Shown here: positions 16,514 through 25,515 of the stretch, in pieces
How positions within the stretch are numbered: the first letter of the stretch is position 1
Layout of the letters: each line of letters begins with the position of its first letter
Assembly: GCA_038231395.1 (NCBI GenBank)
Contig: JBBRLL010000022.1
Span: 1 to 64,000, forward strand
Reading direction: 5' to 3'
Source of the DNA: Stagnihabitans sp038231395
GTDB lineage: Bacteria; Pseudomonadota; Alphaproteobacteria; Rhodobacterales; Rhodobacteraceae
Length of the DNA: 64,000 nucleotides
Notes under the pieces: generated by a model
Told to the model about the DNA's origin: nothing
Database searches by the model: none
Seen by the model: the letters and a program-made list of their open reading frames with translations, nothing else
Made by a program: the position numbers and the translations under genes

Positions 16514-17518
16514 ATGAAGTTCAAAGCAGCCCTTTTGGGCGCTGCCGCCCTGGCACTGGTCGCGGGTTCGGCTTCGGCCGGCGATCTGGTTTGCCTGATC
16601 ACCAAGAACAACACCAACCCCTTCTTCGTGAAGATGAAAGAGGGCGCGGGCGCTGCTGCCACGAAGGCTGGCCTTGATTTCCAAGCCTATGCCGGTGTGA
16701 AGGACGGCGACGCCGCTCCGCAAATCACCGCGATTGAAAACTGCGTCGCCGCTGGCGCCAAAGGTATCCTGATCACGCCCTCGAACGACTCGGTCGGGCC
16801 GGCTTTGAAGGCCGCGCGTGCTGCCAAGATTCTGGTGATCGCGCTTGACACCCCGTTGGCTGACAAAGACGCGCAGGACATGACCTTTGCTACCGACAAC
16901 TTCGAAGCCGGTACGCTGATCGGTTCGTGGGCGCTGAAGACCATGGGTGACAAGGCCAAAACCGCCAAGATCGCCATGTTGGACATCAACAAGGACAATA
17001 TCTCGGTTGACGTCGCACGTGACACCGGGTTCCTGAAGGGCTTTGGCATCGAAGTTCCGGACCTGAAGGTTCTGGGCTCTGAAAAAGACGCCCGTATCGT
17101 CGGCCACGAAACCTCGGAAGCGTCGGTTCCCGGCGGCCAGAAAGCCATGGAAACCCTGCTGGCCAAAGACCCGGATATCAACGTGGTCTATACGATCAAC
17201 GAGCCTGCCGCTGAAGGCGCTGCGGCTGCTTTGAAAGCTGCTGGCAAGACCGCTCTGGTCGTGTCGGTCGACGGCGGCTGCCCCGGCGTCAAAGACGTGG
17301 CTGCTGGCGTCATCGGTGCCACCTCGCAGCAATATCCGCTGCTGATGGCGTCCAAAGGCGTCGATGCGATCATTGCCTTCGCCAAAGACGGCACCATGCC
17401 GAAAGCCACCGACGGCCTGACGTTCTTCAACACGGGCGTCAATCTGGTGACCGACAAGCCGGTTGACGGCGTGAAGTCGATCGATGTCAAGAAGGGCACC
17501 GAACTCTGCTGGGGCTAA
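16514..17518 (+). CDS. frcB: Fructose-type ABC transporter, periplasmic sugar-binding protein
   Basis: The 334-residue protein has a clear signal peptide (MKFKAALLGAAALALVAGS, cleavage after ASA). The mature part is a family 2 periplasmic-binding fold (ribose/fructose type): ITKNNTNPFFVKMKEG, AYAGVKDGD and LITPSND are at the usual places, and VSVDGGCPG marks the second lobe. ATG 16514 follows GGGAGGA; the upstream extension is not credible. It is the first gene of frcBCAK, and a stem-loop after it may let it be made in excess. The frc assignment rests on the order and on similarity to the rhizobial system; ligands can include fructose, mannose and ribose. Confidence 0.88.
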   Translation: MKFKAALLGAAALALVAGSASAGDLVCLITKNNTNPFFVKMKEGAGAAATKAGLDFQAYAGVKDGDAAPQITAIENCVAAGAKGILITPSNDSVGPALKAARAAKILVIALDTPLADKDAQDMTFATDNFEAGTLIGSWALKTMGDKAKTAKIAMLDINKDNISVDVARDTGFLKGFGIEVPDLKVLGSEKDARIVGHETSEASVPGGQKAMETLLAKDPDINVVYTINEPAAEGAAAALKAAGKTALVVSVDGGCPGVKDVAAGVIGATSQQYPLLMASKGVDAIIAFAKDGTMPKATDGLTFFNTGVNLVTDKPVDGVKSIDVKKGTELCWG

Positions 17519-17562
17519 ACCCTGTCGGGTGTGATCCAGATCAACATCTGGCTTGATTAACG

Positions 17563-17588
17563 GAAGGGCGAGGTTACTCTCGCCCTTC
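17563..17588 (+). terminator. Intercistronic hairpin between frcB and frcC
   Basis: GAAGGGCGAG and CTCGCCCTTC form a 10-bp stem with a six-base loop, followed by only two T residues. It lies 45 bases after the frcB stop. Hairpins in this place in binding-protein operons act as partial terminators or block 3' exonucleases, raising binding-protein level relative to permease and ATPase. Confidence 0.65.
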
Positions 17589-17642
17589 TTCATACCGGGA
17601 GTCTTAATCCCGGGCGGCTCTGACGGGGGGACATCCGCAGCG

Positions 17643-18722
17643 ATGAGTAATCAAGATACACCAACCAAAACGATTTCAGATTTCGAGGCGAAACTCGATC
17701 AGGCCGACAAACAGGTTGCCCAGTTCGACAAGGACGACAAAACGTTTGTATCGGTGATGCGCGGCTATCTGCGCGACAATCCCACACTGATCCCGGCTGC
17801 GGTGCTGATCATCTCGGTGCTGGCGTTTGGCCTGGCCAACCATCGCTTTTTGGGACCCGGCGCGCTGACCGTGGTGTTGCAGCAGGTGACCGTCACCGGC
17901 TTTGTGGCTTTGGCGCAGACCATCGTGATCCTGACCGCAGGCATTGACCTGTCGGTCGGTGAAATTGTTGTCCTCAGTTCGCTGGTCATGGGCAACCTTG
18001 CCGTCAGCGGTGGCGTCAACGCCTGGGTTGCGATTGTCATCGGCATCTTTGTCGGTCTGGTGATGGGAGCGTTTAACGGCTTTCTGGTCGCCAAGATCAA
18101 ACTGCCGCCGTTCATCGTGACGCTGGGTACCCTGTCCATCTTCAGCGCATTGAAGCTGGCCTATTCGCATTCGGAATCGATCCGCAATGAGGATATTGTC
18201 GCCAAAGCGCCAGAGCTTTTGTTCTTCGGCCAGAAGTGGGCCTTGTACGGGGCCACCGTCACCTACGGCATGATCATGCTGGTGATCGCGGCCTTCGGGG
18301 TCTGGTATCTGTTGAACCGAACGCCCTGGGGTCGCCACGTTCACGCCATGGGCGATGATCCTGATGCGGCCATGCTTTCGGGCATCGCGGTCGACCGCAC
18401 CTTGATTTCGGTCTACGCTTTGGCCGGGCTGATCTGCGGCTTTACCGGCTGGATCGCTGCGGGCCGGGTCGGCACGATCACCCCCATCGGGTTTGAGACG
18501 GTGAACCTTGACAGCATCACCGGCGTCGTCATCGGCGGCACCTCTTTGTTTGGCGGGCGCGGGTCGGTTGTAGGCTCTGTTCTGGGGTCGATCATCGTGG
18601 GCGTGTTCGTGACCGGCCTGTCGTTGGCGGGTGTGGACAGCTATTGGCAGACCTTTGCCACCGGCTGTCTTGTCATCATCGCCGTTGCTTTGGATCAATA
18701 TCTGCGGAGGGCTTCGAAGTGA
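17643..18722 (+). CDS. frcC: Fructose-type ABC transporter permease
   Basis: The 359-residue protein is a BPD_transp_2 (RbsC-type) permease. A charged cytoplasmic N-terminus of about 45 residues (including KTISDFEAKLDQADKQ) precedes the first membrane segment, followed by about nine more hydrophobic segments. The conserved TAGIDLSVGEIVVLSS and LGTLSIFSALKLAY stretches of sugar permeases are present, as is GGTSLFGGRGSVVGSVLG near the C-terminus. ATG 17643 is chosen as the start; the 30-residue upstream extension overlaps the hairpin. The stop overlaps the frcA start. Confidence 0.9.
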   Translation: MSNQDTPTKTISDFEAKLDQADKQVAQFDKDDKTFVSVMRGYLRDNPTLIPAAVLIISVLAFGLANHRFLGPGALTVVLQQVTVTGFVALAQTIVILTAGIDLSVGEIVVLSSLVMGNLAVSGGVNAWVAIVIGIFVGLVMGAFNGFLVAKIKLPPFIVTLGTLSIFSALKLAYSHSESIRNEDIVAKAPELLFFGQKWALYGATVTYGMIMLVIAAFGVWYLLNRTPWGRHVHAMGDDPDAAMLSGIAVDRTLISVYALAGLICGFTGWIAAGRVGTITPIGFETVNLDSITGVVIGGTSLFGGRGSVVGSVLGSIIVGVFVTGLSLAGVDSYWQTFATGCLVIIAVALDQYLRRASK

Positions 18723-19501
18723 GTGTTCAGCCGATTATAAAAGCGCGCGGGTTAATGAAACGTTACGGCACCGTGGTTGCCATGAACGGCACGGATTTCG
18801 ACCTGAACCCGGGGGAGATCCTTGGCGTGATCGGCGACAACGGTGCGGGAAAATCCACCCTGATCAAGGCGTTGTCGGGCGCGGTCATTCCCGACCACGG
18901 CGTGATCGAGTTGGAGGGGCAGGCGATCAACTTCCGCTCGCCCGATGACGCCCGCAAAGCCGGGATTGAGACGGTTTATCAGACACTTGCCATGTCGCCG
19001 GCGCTGTCCATCGCCGACAATATGTTTCTGGGGCGCGAATGGCGGGTGCCCGGCATCCTTGGCGATGTGTTTCGTCTGACCGACCGGGTCCGGATGCGGA
19101 ACTTTGCGCGTGAAAAACTGTCGGAACTGGGTCTGATGACGATCCAGAACATTGATCAGGCGGTGGAAACCCTGTCGGGGGGTCAACGTCAGGGTGTGGC
19201 CGTGGCGCGGGCTGCGGCTTTCGGCTCCAAGGTCGTGATCCTTGACGAACCCACCGCGGCATTGGGGGTGAAAGAAAGCCGCCGTGTGCTGGACCTGATC
19301 AAGGACGTCCGCTCTCGCGGCATTCCGATCATCCTGATCAGCCACAACATGCCGCATGTGTTTGAGGTGTGCGACCGCGTCCACATCCATCGCCTTGGCC
19401 GTCGTCTGTGCGTGATCGACCCCAAGGAGCATTCGATGTCGGATGCGGTGGCCTATATGACCGGTGCGAAACTGCCCGATGGCGTGACTGAGGCAGCATG
19501 A
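18719..19501 (+). CDS. frcA: Fructose-type ABC transporter ATP-binding protein
   Basis: The 260-residue ATPase has Walker A GDNGAGKST, Q-loop ETVYQ, signature LSGGQRQG, Walker B VVILDEPTAA and the switch His in LISHNM. Unlike RbsA-type proteins it has only one ABC domain, as in the frc system, so it should work as a homodimer. Initiation is at GTG 18719, in a GTGA overlap with the frcC stop and after a GGAGG site; an upstream in-frame ATG lies within frcC and is rejected. Its stop overlaps frcK in ATGA. Confidence 0.9.
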   Translation: MSVQPIIKARGLMKRYGTVVAMNGTDFDLNPGEILGVIGDNGAGKSTLIKALSGAVIPDHGVIELEGQAINFRSPDDARKAGIETVYQTLAMSPALSIADNMFLGREWRVPGILGDVFRLTDRVRMRNFAREKLSELGLMTIQNIDQAVETLSGGQRQGVAVARAAAFGSKVVILDEPTAALGVKESRRVLDLIKDVRSRGIPIILISHNMPHVFEVCDRVHIHRLGRRLCVIDPKEHSMSDAVAYMTGAKLPDGVTEAA

Positions 19502-20109
19502 CTCCAGCGATGTTGGCAGAAGAAATCCGCAGGAAGGCCGATGGTGTGCAGGGCCGGTACATCGCCGCGCTTGCGGGTCCCGCCGGTTCGGGGAAATCCA
19601 CGCTGGCGGCTGCGGTGGTTGAGGCTCTGGGCGCTGACGCCCGCGCAGTGTCAATGGACGGCTTTCATTTCGACGACGCGATCCTGATTGCGCGCGGTCA
19701 ACGCAGTCGCAAAGGCGCGCCTGAGACGTTTGATGTGGCAGGTTACCGCCACCTTCTGTCGCGTCTGGTCGATGAAGACGAGGTTGCGATCCCGGTTTTT
19801 GACCGTGGGTTGGAGTTGTCACGCGGTTCCGCCGATCTGGTCACTGCCCATCACCGGATATTGGTTACAGAGGGCAATTACCTTTTGCTGAACGAAGCGC
19901 CCTGGACCGGTCTTGCCGATTTCTTCGATCTGACCGTGTTCATCGACGTGCCTGAGGCGGAGCTTGACCGCCGTCTGCTGGACCGCTGGGCCTTTTACGG
20001 CAAGACCCCGGAAGCCGCCCGCGCCTGGATCGACGGCAACGACATGCCAAATATCCGCCGGGTGACCCAAGGCTCTCGCGTGGCGGACATCACGGTGCGG
20101 TGGAACTGA
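19498..20109 (+). CDS. frcK: P-loop sugar kinase of the frc operon
   Basis: The 203-residue protein has Walker A GPAGSGKST at residues about 27-35 and SMDGFHFDD, which match the uridine kinase/phosphoribulokinase-like superfamily. PVFDRGLE and VTEGNYLLL are also shared with pantothenate and fructose kinases of this group. As the last gene of frcBCAK it probably phosphorylates the imported sugar. Name and fructose specificity come from operon position by analogy with rhizobia. There is an ATGA overlap with frcA. Confidence 0.8.
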   Translation: MTPAMLAEEIRRKADGVQGRYIAALAGPAGSGKSTLAAAVVEALGADARAVSMDGFHFDDAILIARGQRSRKGAPETFDVAGYRHLLSRLVDEDEVAIPVFDRGLELSRGSADLVTAHHRILVTEGNYLLLNEAPWTGLADFFDLTVFIDVPEAELDRRLLDRWAFYGKTPEAARAWIDGNDMPNIRRVTQGSRVADITVRWN

Positions 20110-20195
20110 AGCAGGCGTGGTGGTTTTCTTGATGGCCAACCAAGCGGGGACTGGCGGAAAACCTTGCCGCAGCAATGGCTTGGGCACAGCACCCG

Positions 20196-21140
20196 TTAGC
20201 CTTGCGGAGTCATTGCCCTGCGGCCGCGGGCCCGCTCCAACCCCAGTTGCCGTTCGCGCCAGATGATCAGGATGCCCGCCGTTACCACCAGTGCCGCCCC
20301 GGTCAGCATGGTTGCGGTTGGCACCTCGGCAAAGATGAAATAGCCGATGGCGAGCGAAAAGATCATCGAGGCGTAGTCGAACGGGGCCACCAAAGAGGCG
20401 TCCGCCTCGCGGTAGCTGGAGGTCAGAAAAATCTGACCTATGCCGCCAAGGATGCCGCAGCCAACCAGCAATGTCGCCTCAAACCCGGTTGGCCAGACCC
20501 AGCCGAACGGGATCGTAGCCAGCGAAAGCACCGTGGCCGTCATTGAAAAGTAGAACACAATCGCCGAGGTGGATTCGATAAGCACCAGTTTTCGCACGAA
20601 AACCTGCGCCAATGCGGCAAACATCGCCGATCCCAGCACCACCATCGCGCCAAACGCCTCCCGTGAGCCGGCAGAGGCATTCAGCGACAGGCGCGGGCTG
20701 AGGACGATTAGCACGCCTACCAGCCCGAGCGCCACGCACGCCATGCGGAACACCCGCACCTGCTCGCCCAGAAACATCGCGGCAAGGATGACGACCATCA
20801 TCGGCGAGGCGTAGCTGATCGCCGTCACCTCTGGCAGCGGCAGGTAGCCCAGACCGGCAAACCCCAGCCCCATCGCTATCGTGCCCATCAGACCGCGCCA
20901 GATGTGGCCCAAGGGTTCCTTGGCGCGAAATCCGGTGGCGAGTTGGCCCTGCCAGGCCAGCCACGCAACTATAACTGGCACGGCAAAGGCCGAGCGAAAG
21001 AACACCACCTCGCCCGCCGGAACATGGGCCGTGGTGGTTTTTATCAACGATTGCATGATGATAAAGACCAGCACCGAAACCAGTTTGAACAAGATACCGC
21101 GCAATGGGCGGCTGAACGGGATGTCTTCGTGCTCGGGCAT
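20196..21140 (-). CDS. DMT-superfamily (EamA) transporter
   Basis: The roughly 314-residue protein has ten predicted membrane helices arranged as two EamA repeats. The first repeat has HVPAGEVVFFRSAFAVPVIV and GLGYLPLPEVTAISYASPM, and the second ends in the ATMLTGAALVVTAGILIIWR helix. The C-terminus is basic and cytoplasmic. Such proteins export metabolites or amino acids; the substrate is not readable. ATG 21140 is preferred to a GTG five codons upstream. It is convergent with frcK and divergent from adenine deaminase. Confidence 0.85.
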   Translation of the reverse strand: MPEHEDIPFSRPLRGILFKLVSVLVFIIMQSLIKTTTAHVPAGEVVFFRSAFAVPVIVAWLAWQGQLATGFRAKEPLGHIWRGLMGTIAMGLGFAGLGYLPLPEVTAISYASPMMVVILAAMFLGEQVRVFRMACVALGLVGVLIVLSPRLSLNASAGSREAFGAMVVLGSAMFAALAQVFVRKLVLIESTSAIVFYFSMTATVLSLATIPFGWVWPTGFEATLLVGCGILGGIGQIFLTSSYREADASLVAPFDYASMIFSLAIGYFIFAEVPTATMLTGAALVVTAGILIIWRERQLGLERARGRRAMTPQG

Positions 21141-21235
21141 GGCGCACCTGACCACCGCTGTGCTTGCGGGGCAAGATCAAATCCACCTTGCCGCAGCCCG
21201 GCTTCTGCGCTTTTCATGCGGCAAAGGAGAGCGCC

Positions 21236-22936
21236 ATGACCCAATCCCGCCTTGCCGCCCGCATCGAACAGGGTCGCGGCCTTGTGCCCGCTGATCTGGT
21301 CCTGAAAGGTGCTCGGGTTCTGGACCTGATCACCGGTGATCTGGTTGCAACCGATGTGGCGATATGTGGCGATACGATTGTGGGGGTGTACGGCCGCTAT
21401 GTCGGGCGGGAGGAGATTGATTTCACAGGGAAAATTCTGGTGCCGGGGTTCATCGACACGCACCTGCACATCGAATCCAGTCTGGTGACCCCGTTTGAAT
21501 TTGACCGCTGCGTCACCCCGCACGGCGTCACGACAGCGATTTGTGATCCGCACGAGATTGCCAATGTCTGCGGAATGGTGGGGATCAACTACTTTCTGGA
21601 GGCGGCGCCATGCCTGCTGATGGACCTGCGGGTCAACCTGTCGTCCTGCGTCCCCTCCACCCATATGGAAACCACCGGCGCGCGGCTGGAGGCGGCAGAT
21701 CTGGTGCCGCTGATGCATCACCCCCGCGTGATTGGCTTGGCGGAATTCATGAACTATCCCGGGGTGTTAGCGGGTGATCCAGGGTGTCTGGCCAAGCTGG
21801 AGGCCTTTGCCGGGCGGCATATTGACGGGCATGCGCCCTTGCTGTCGGGCAACGATCTGAACGGCTATATCTCTGCCGGGATCCGGACCGAACATGAGGC
21901 GACCAGCTACGACGAGGGGTTGGAAAAGCTGCGCAAGGGGATGCGGGTGCTGATCCGCGAAGGCTCGGTTTCAAAGGATTTGGCAGCGCTGGTCGGGCTG
22001 TTGACCGAACGTCAGGCACCCTATCTGTGCTTGTGCACCGATGACCGCAACCCGCTGGATATAGGGGAGCATGGCCATCTGGACTACATCATACGGACGG
22101 CGATTGCGCTTGGAGCACCAGCGCTTGCGGTCTATCGGGCGGCCAGTCTTTCGGCGGCGGAGGCGTTTGGCCTGAAGGACCGGGGGTTGATCGCACCCGG
22201 AAAGCGGGCGGATATTGCGGTGACCGACGGGTTGGAAAGCTGCCGGGTGGAGGCGGTTTTTGCCGGTGGGCGGCGGGTGACCGCGGCGGCTTTTGCGGCG
22301 CGCACGACGGTGGAGCCGGTGGCGCGGCATTCGGTCAAAGCGCCGAAAGTTGTGGGACATCAATTCCGTACCGGGGACAATCGTGTGGAAACCTCGGTCA
22401 TCGGGGTTATTCCGGGCAAGATCATTACCGACCATCTGGTGTTCGATATTCCGCCGGTCGATGGCGACAAGCGGCCGGATATCGCGCGGGATTTGGTGAA
22501 GATCGCGGTGTTGGAGCGGCACGGAGTGAACGGCAACCTTGCGACCGGGTTCGTCAAGGGGTTTGGATTGGCGCGCGGGGCTATTGCCTCCACCGTCTGC
22601 CATGACCATCACAACATCGCGGTGGTGGGGGCGGATTATGACGATATGGCTTTGGCGGCCAACAGGTTAGGCGAAATTGAGGGCGGTTTTGTCGTGGTGG
22701 AAGGGGGAAGGGTTCTGGCCGAGATTGCGCTGCCGGTGGCGGGGTTGATGAGTCTGGGCAGTTTTGAGGAGGTCAGGGCCGATCTGGTCAGGCTGCGCGC
22801 GGCGGCGGCCTCGCTTGGCGTCGTGCTGGAGGAGCCGTTTTTGCAACTGGCGTTTTTGTGCCTGCCGGTCATCCCTCATCTGAAGATCACCGATCACGGG
22901 ATGGTCGACGTGGACCGGTTCGAGGTTATGCCGTGA
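21236..22936 (+). CDS. ade: Adenine deaminase
   Basis: The 566-residue amidohydrolase converts adenine to hypoxanthine and ammonia in purine salvage. The N-terminal metal site reads PGFIDTHLHIESS, followed by CDPHEIANVCG, the GHAP segment and LCTDDRNP. The C-terminal domain has HDHHNIAVVG and the characteristic Ade ending LPVIPHLKITDHGMVDV. ATG 21236 follows AAGGAGAG. Length fits the family (about 570-600). It probably works with the phosphorylase DeoD encoded 14 kb away, and no regulator is adjacent. Confidence 0.95.
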   Translation: MTQSRLAARIEQGRGLVPADLVLKGARVLDLITGDLVATDVAICGDTIVGVYGRYVGREEIDFTGKILVPGFIDTHLHIESSLVTPFEFDRCVTPHGVTTAICDPHEIANVCGMVGINYFLEAAPCLLMDLRVNLSSCVPSTHMETTGARLEAADLVPLMHHPRVIGLAEFMNYPGVLAGDPGCLAKLEAFAGRHIDGHAPLLSGNDLNGYISAGIRTEHEATSYDEGLEKLRKGMRVLIREGSVSKDLAALVGLLTERQAPYLCLCTDDRNPLDIGEHGHLDYIIRTAIALGAPALAVYRAASLSAAEAFGLKDRGLIAPGKRADIAVTDGLESCRVEAVFAGGRRVTAAAFAARTTVEPVARHSVKAPKVVGHQFRTGDNRVETSVIGVIPGKIITDHLVFDIPPVDGDKRPDIARDLVKIAVLERHGVNGNLATGFVKGFGLARGAIASTVCHDHHNIAVVGADYDDMALAANRLGEIEGGFVVVEGGRVLAEIALPVAGLMSLGSFEEVRADLVRLRAAAASLGVVLEEPFLQLAFLCLPVIPHLKITDHGMVDVDRFEVMP

Positions 22937-23198
22937 CGCGTGAATGAAAAGTAAACTTGGGCGGCGGTAACGGGGCGAATCAGGGTGATTTTCAAAGGTT
23001 AACCCAGCAAAACAAGGCGATTTACGCTGTATGTTCCGCGCATTTTACCTGTATGTTTTGCGTATGTTTTCCTGACATTCAGACCGTGCGCCGGGGCTGG
23101 GTTAACGCAACGTTCGGCGGGGTTTGGCGGGCTTGACTGACCTGCGGGCTGGCTTCAAGCGGTTTGTCTGCTATGGAGGGGCAAAACGGGGGGCGGGC

Positions 23199-24248
23199 AT
23201 GGTGCATCTTTGGGTTCGGGCAGAGCAGCGGGCGCATGAGGAGCGGGTGGGGGTCACGCCGGACGGGGCTGCGGCCCTGGTGGCGGCTGGGCTGCGGGTT
23301 TCGGTGGAGGAAAGCCACGTCAGGGCGATCGGGATCGACGGCTATCTGCGCGCCGGGTGTGAAATTGTGGCGGAGAATTCTTGGCCGTTTGCGCCGCCGG
23401 ATGCGATCATCTTTGGGCTGAAGGAATTGCCGGAGGATGGCTCGCCTTTGACCCATCGCCACATCATGTTCGGCCATGCGTTCAAGGGGCAGCCTGCGGG
23501 GCGGGAGTTGCTGACACGCTTCAAGGCGGGCGGCGGGGCGCTTTATGATCTGGAGTATCTGGTGGGCGAGGACGGTCGCAGGGTCGCCGCGTTCGGCTAT
23601 TGGGCGGGCTATGCCGGGGCTGCGGTTTCGCTGAAATGCTGGGCGGCGCAGCAGCAGGGGGGCATTTGCGGTCCGGTAGCGGTTTATGCCGGCAAGGCGG
23701 AGTTGCTGGCGGATTTGGCGGTGGATTTGGCCGGGTTGGCGCGGCCTGCGGCGCTGATTATCGGCGCTTTGGGGCGGGTCGGCTCTGGGGCTGCGGATTT
23801 GCTGGCCGCTATGGGCTGCGGTGTGACCAAGTGGGATGTGGCGGAGACGGCTTCCGGCGGACCGTTCCCGGAGGTTCTGGCCCATGAGATTTTCCTGAAT
23901 TGCATCCTCGCACGGCCGGGGTGTCCGGTGTTTGTGCCAGCCAGTGCCAGAACGGCGGCGCGGCGGTTGACGGTGATCGGGGATATTGCCTGCGACCCGA
24001 CCTCGGACTTTTCGCCGATCAAGGTCTATGACCGGGCGACCGATTGGGAGGCGCCTGCGCTGCGGGTGGCCGAGCGGCCCGTGCTGGATGTGACAGCGAT
24101 TGACAACCTGCCGTCGCTGTTGCCGGTGGAATCGTCGGAGGATTACGCGGGGCAGTTGTTGGCTTCGTTGTTGACGTTGGGGCGGCTGGATGAGGGCGTC
24201 TGGGGCCGGGCCAGATCGGAATATGAGCGCCATCTGGCGTTTGTTTGA
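23199..24248 (+). CDS. Saccharopine dehydrogenase, L-lysine-forming type (LYS1-like)
   Basis: The 349-residue protein begins MVHLWVRAEQRAHEERVGVTP, the alanine dehydrogenase/saccharopine dehydrogenase N-terminal fold. The Arg and Lys of this type (KELPEDG, HAFKGQ) line the active site. A nucleotide-binding Rossmann segment reads AALIIGALGRVGSGA, and CDPTSDFSPIKVY is typical of LYS1. The reaction is reversible oxidation of saccharopine to lysine and 2-oxoglutarate with NAD. The next gene encodes a saccharopine reductase-like protein, so the pair probably works in lysine metabolism. ATG 23199 is preferred over an earlier ATG with no site. Confidence 0.85.
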   Translation: MVHLWVRAEQRAHEERVGVTPDGAAALVAAGLRVSVEESHVRAIGIDGYLRAGCEIVAENSWPFAPPDAIIFGLKELPEDGSPLTHRHIMFGHAFKGQPAGRELLTRFKAGGGALYDLEYLVGEDGRRVAAFGYWAGYAGAAVSLKCWAAQQQGGICGPVAVYAGKAELLADLAVDLAGLARPAALIIGALGRVGSGAADLLAAMGCGVTKWDVAETASGGPFPEVLAHEIFLNCILARPGCPVFVPASARTAARRLTVIGDIACDPTSDFSPIKVYDRATDWEAPALRVAERPVLDVTAIDNLPSLLPVESSEDYAGQLLASLLTLGRLDEGVWGRARSEYERHLAFV

Positions 24249-24273
24249 GCGGCCAAAACTGAAGGGGGACTTG

Positions 24274-25416
24274 ATGACGATACATTGGTGTGGGACCGGG
24301 CTGTCTTCGGCGCCGGGGTTGCGGCGGCTGATCGGGCTGGGGTTGCCGGTGGTGGTGTGGAACCGCACGGTGGAGAAGGCGGTCGAGGCGGTGGGAAATT
24401 TGGCCGCCGAGGTGCGGGCCTATTCGCTGGAGGCTTTGACGGCGGCGCTGGCTCCGGGTGACGTGGCGATTTCGATGCTGACGGTGGAGCATCATGTGCC
24501 GATCGCCAAGGCGTGTCTGGCCAAGGGGGCGCATTTTGTAAGCTCGTCTTATATCTCACCTGAGATGCGGGCGCTGGATGAGGATTTCCGCGATAAGGGC
24601 TTGGTTTCAATCAACGAATGTGGCTTGGATCCCGGAATTGATCACCTGATGGCGCATGATCTGGTGGCGCGGTATCGTGCGTCGAAAGGTTATGACGCAA
24701 AGAACGTCATGAGTTTCGTGTCCTATTGCGGCGGCGTGCCGAAAATACCAAACCCGTTCCGCTACAAGTTTTCCTGGGCACCTTTGGGGGTGTTGAAGGC
24801 GCTGCGCTCGCCCTCGCGTTCTTTGCGGAACTTCAGTGAGTTGCGGGTGGCGCGGCCTTGGGATGCGATCACGGCCTATGACGCGCCGTTGCCTACACCG
24901 GAGAGTTTCGAGGTTTATCCCAACCGCGACAGCTATCCGTTCATGGCCGACTACCGCTTTGATCCGGTCTGGCCCGTTAAGGATTTCGTGCGCGGCACCA
25001 TCCGGCTGAATGGCTGGGCGGAGGCGTGGACTCCGGTGTTCCGCGAGATCGAGACGCTGGAGGGGCCTGCGGGCGATGCGCGGCTGGCCGAGATGGCGGC
25101 GCAGTTTGTGCGGGAGAATTCCTATGCGCCCGGAGAGCCGGACCGGGTGATCCTGTTCGTGTCCTTGAAGGCCGAGCGTGACGGCAAGATCATGTTCCAC
25201 GAAACCTGGGCGATGGATGCCTGGGGCGATGCGCGGGGCACGGCGATGGCGCGGCTGGTGTCCACGCCGGTCAGTTTCGCGGTGGAAAGTCTGCTGGCGC
25301 GCGAGATCCCGGTGGGGGTGCATGCCGCCCCGCATGACCCCAAGCTGGTGAGCAAATGGCTGGGCCAGGTGCGCGGGCTGGCGCAGTATATGGAACGGAT
25401 CGACCACATTGCCTGA
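24274..25416 (+). CDS. Saccharopine reductase-like dehydrogenase (LYS9 type)
   Basis: The 380-residue product starts with a Rossmann motif (IHWCGTGLSSAPGLRRLIGLG) and the NRTVEKA segment that binds NADP. ECGLDPGIDHLMAHDL and SYCGGVPKIPNPFRYKFSW are signature regions of the saccharopine reductase/carboxynorspermidine dehydrogenase family. The start at 24274 follows AAGGGGG, 25 bases after the LYS1-like gene. The two together can convert between aminoadipate semialdehyde, saccharopine and lysine. Direction (synthesis or breakdown) is not decided by sequence; in bacteria of this group catabolism is more likely. Confidence 0.85.
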   Translation: MTIHWCGTGLSSAPGLRRLIGLGLPVVVWNRTVEKAVEAVGNLAAEVRAYSLEALTAALAPGDVAISMLTVEHHVPIAKACLAKGAHFVSSSYISPEMRALDEDFRDKGLVSINECGLDPGIDHLMAHDLVARYRASKGYDAKNVMSFVSYCGGVPKIPNPFRYKFSWAPLGVLKALRSPSRSLRNFSELRVARPWDAITAYDAPLPTPESFEVYPNRDSYPFMADYRFDPVWPVKDFVRGTIRLNGWAEAWTPVFREIETLEGPAGDARLAEMAAQFVRENSYAPGEPDRVILFVSLKAERDGKIMFHETWAMDAWGDARGTAMARLVSTPVSFAVESLLAREIPVGVHAAPHDPKLVSKWLGQVRGLAQYMERIDHIA

Positions 25417-25515
25417 TTTGGCCCAAGCCCTTTGCCGCCGATGACAGCGGCGCAGGCATTCGCTAGTATTCTGCGGCAAAGACCCCAAAGCGGGCAGAGG
25501 GCAGGGCGAGGCAAG

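Noticed and set aside
22981..23070. Repeated GTATGTT words before the LYS1-like gene
   Set aside because: Three irregularly spaced short words can occur by chance in a locally T-rich stretch; no symmetry or phasing supports a site.
23133..23174. TTGACT followed by TGCTAT upstream of the LYS1-like gene as a promoter
   Set aside because: Spacing of 30 bases is too long for a sigma-70 promoter.
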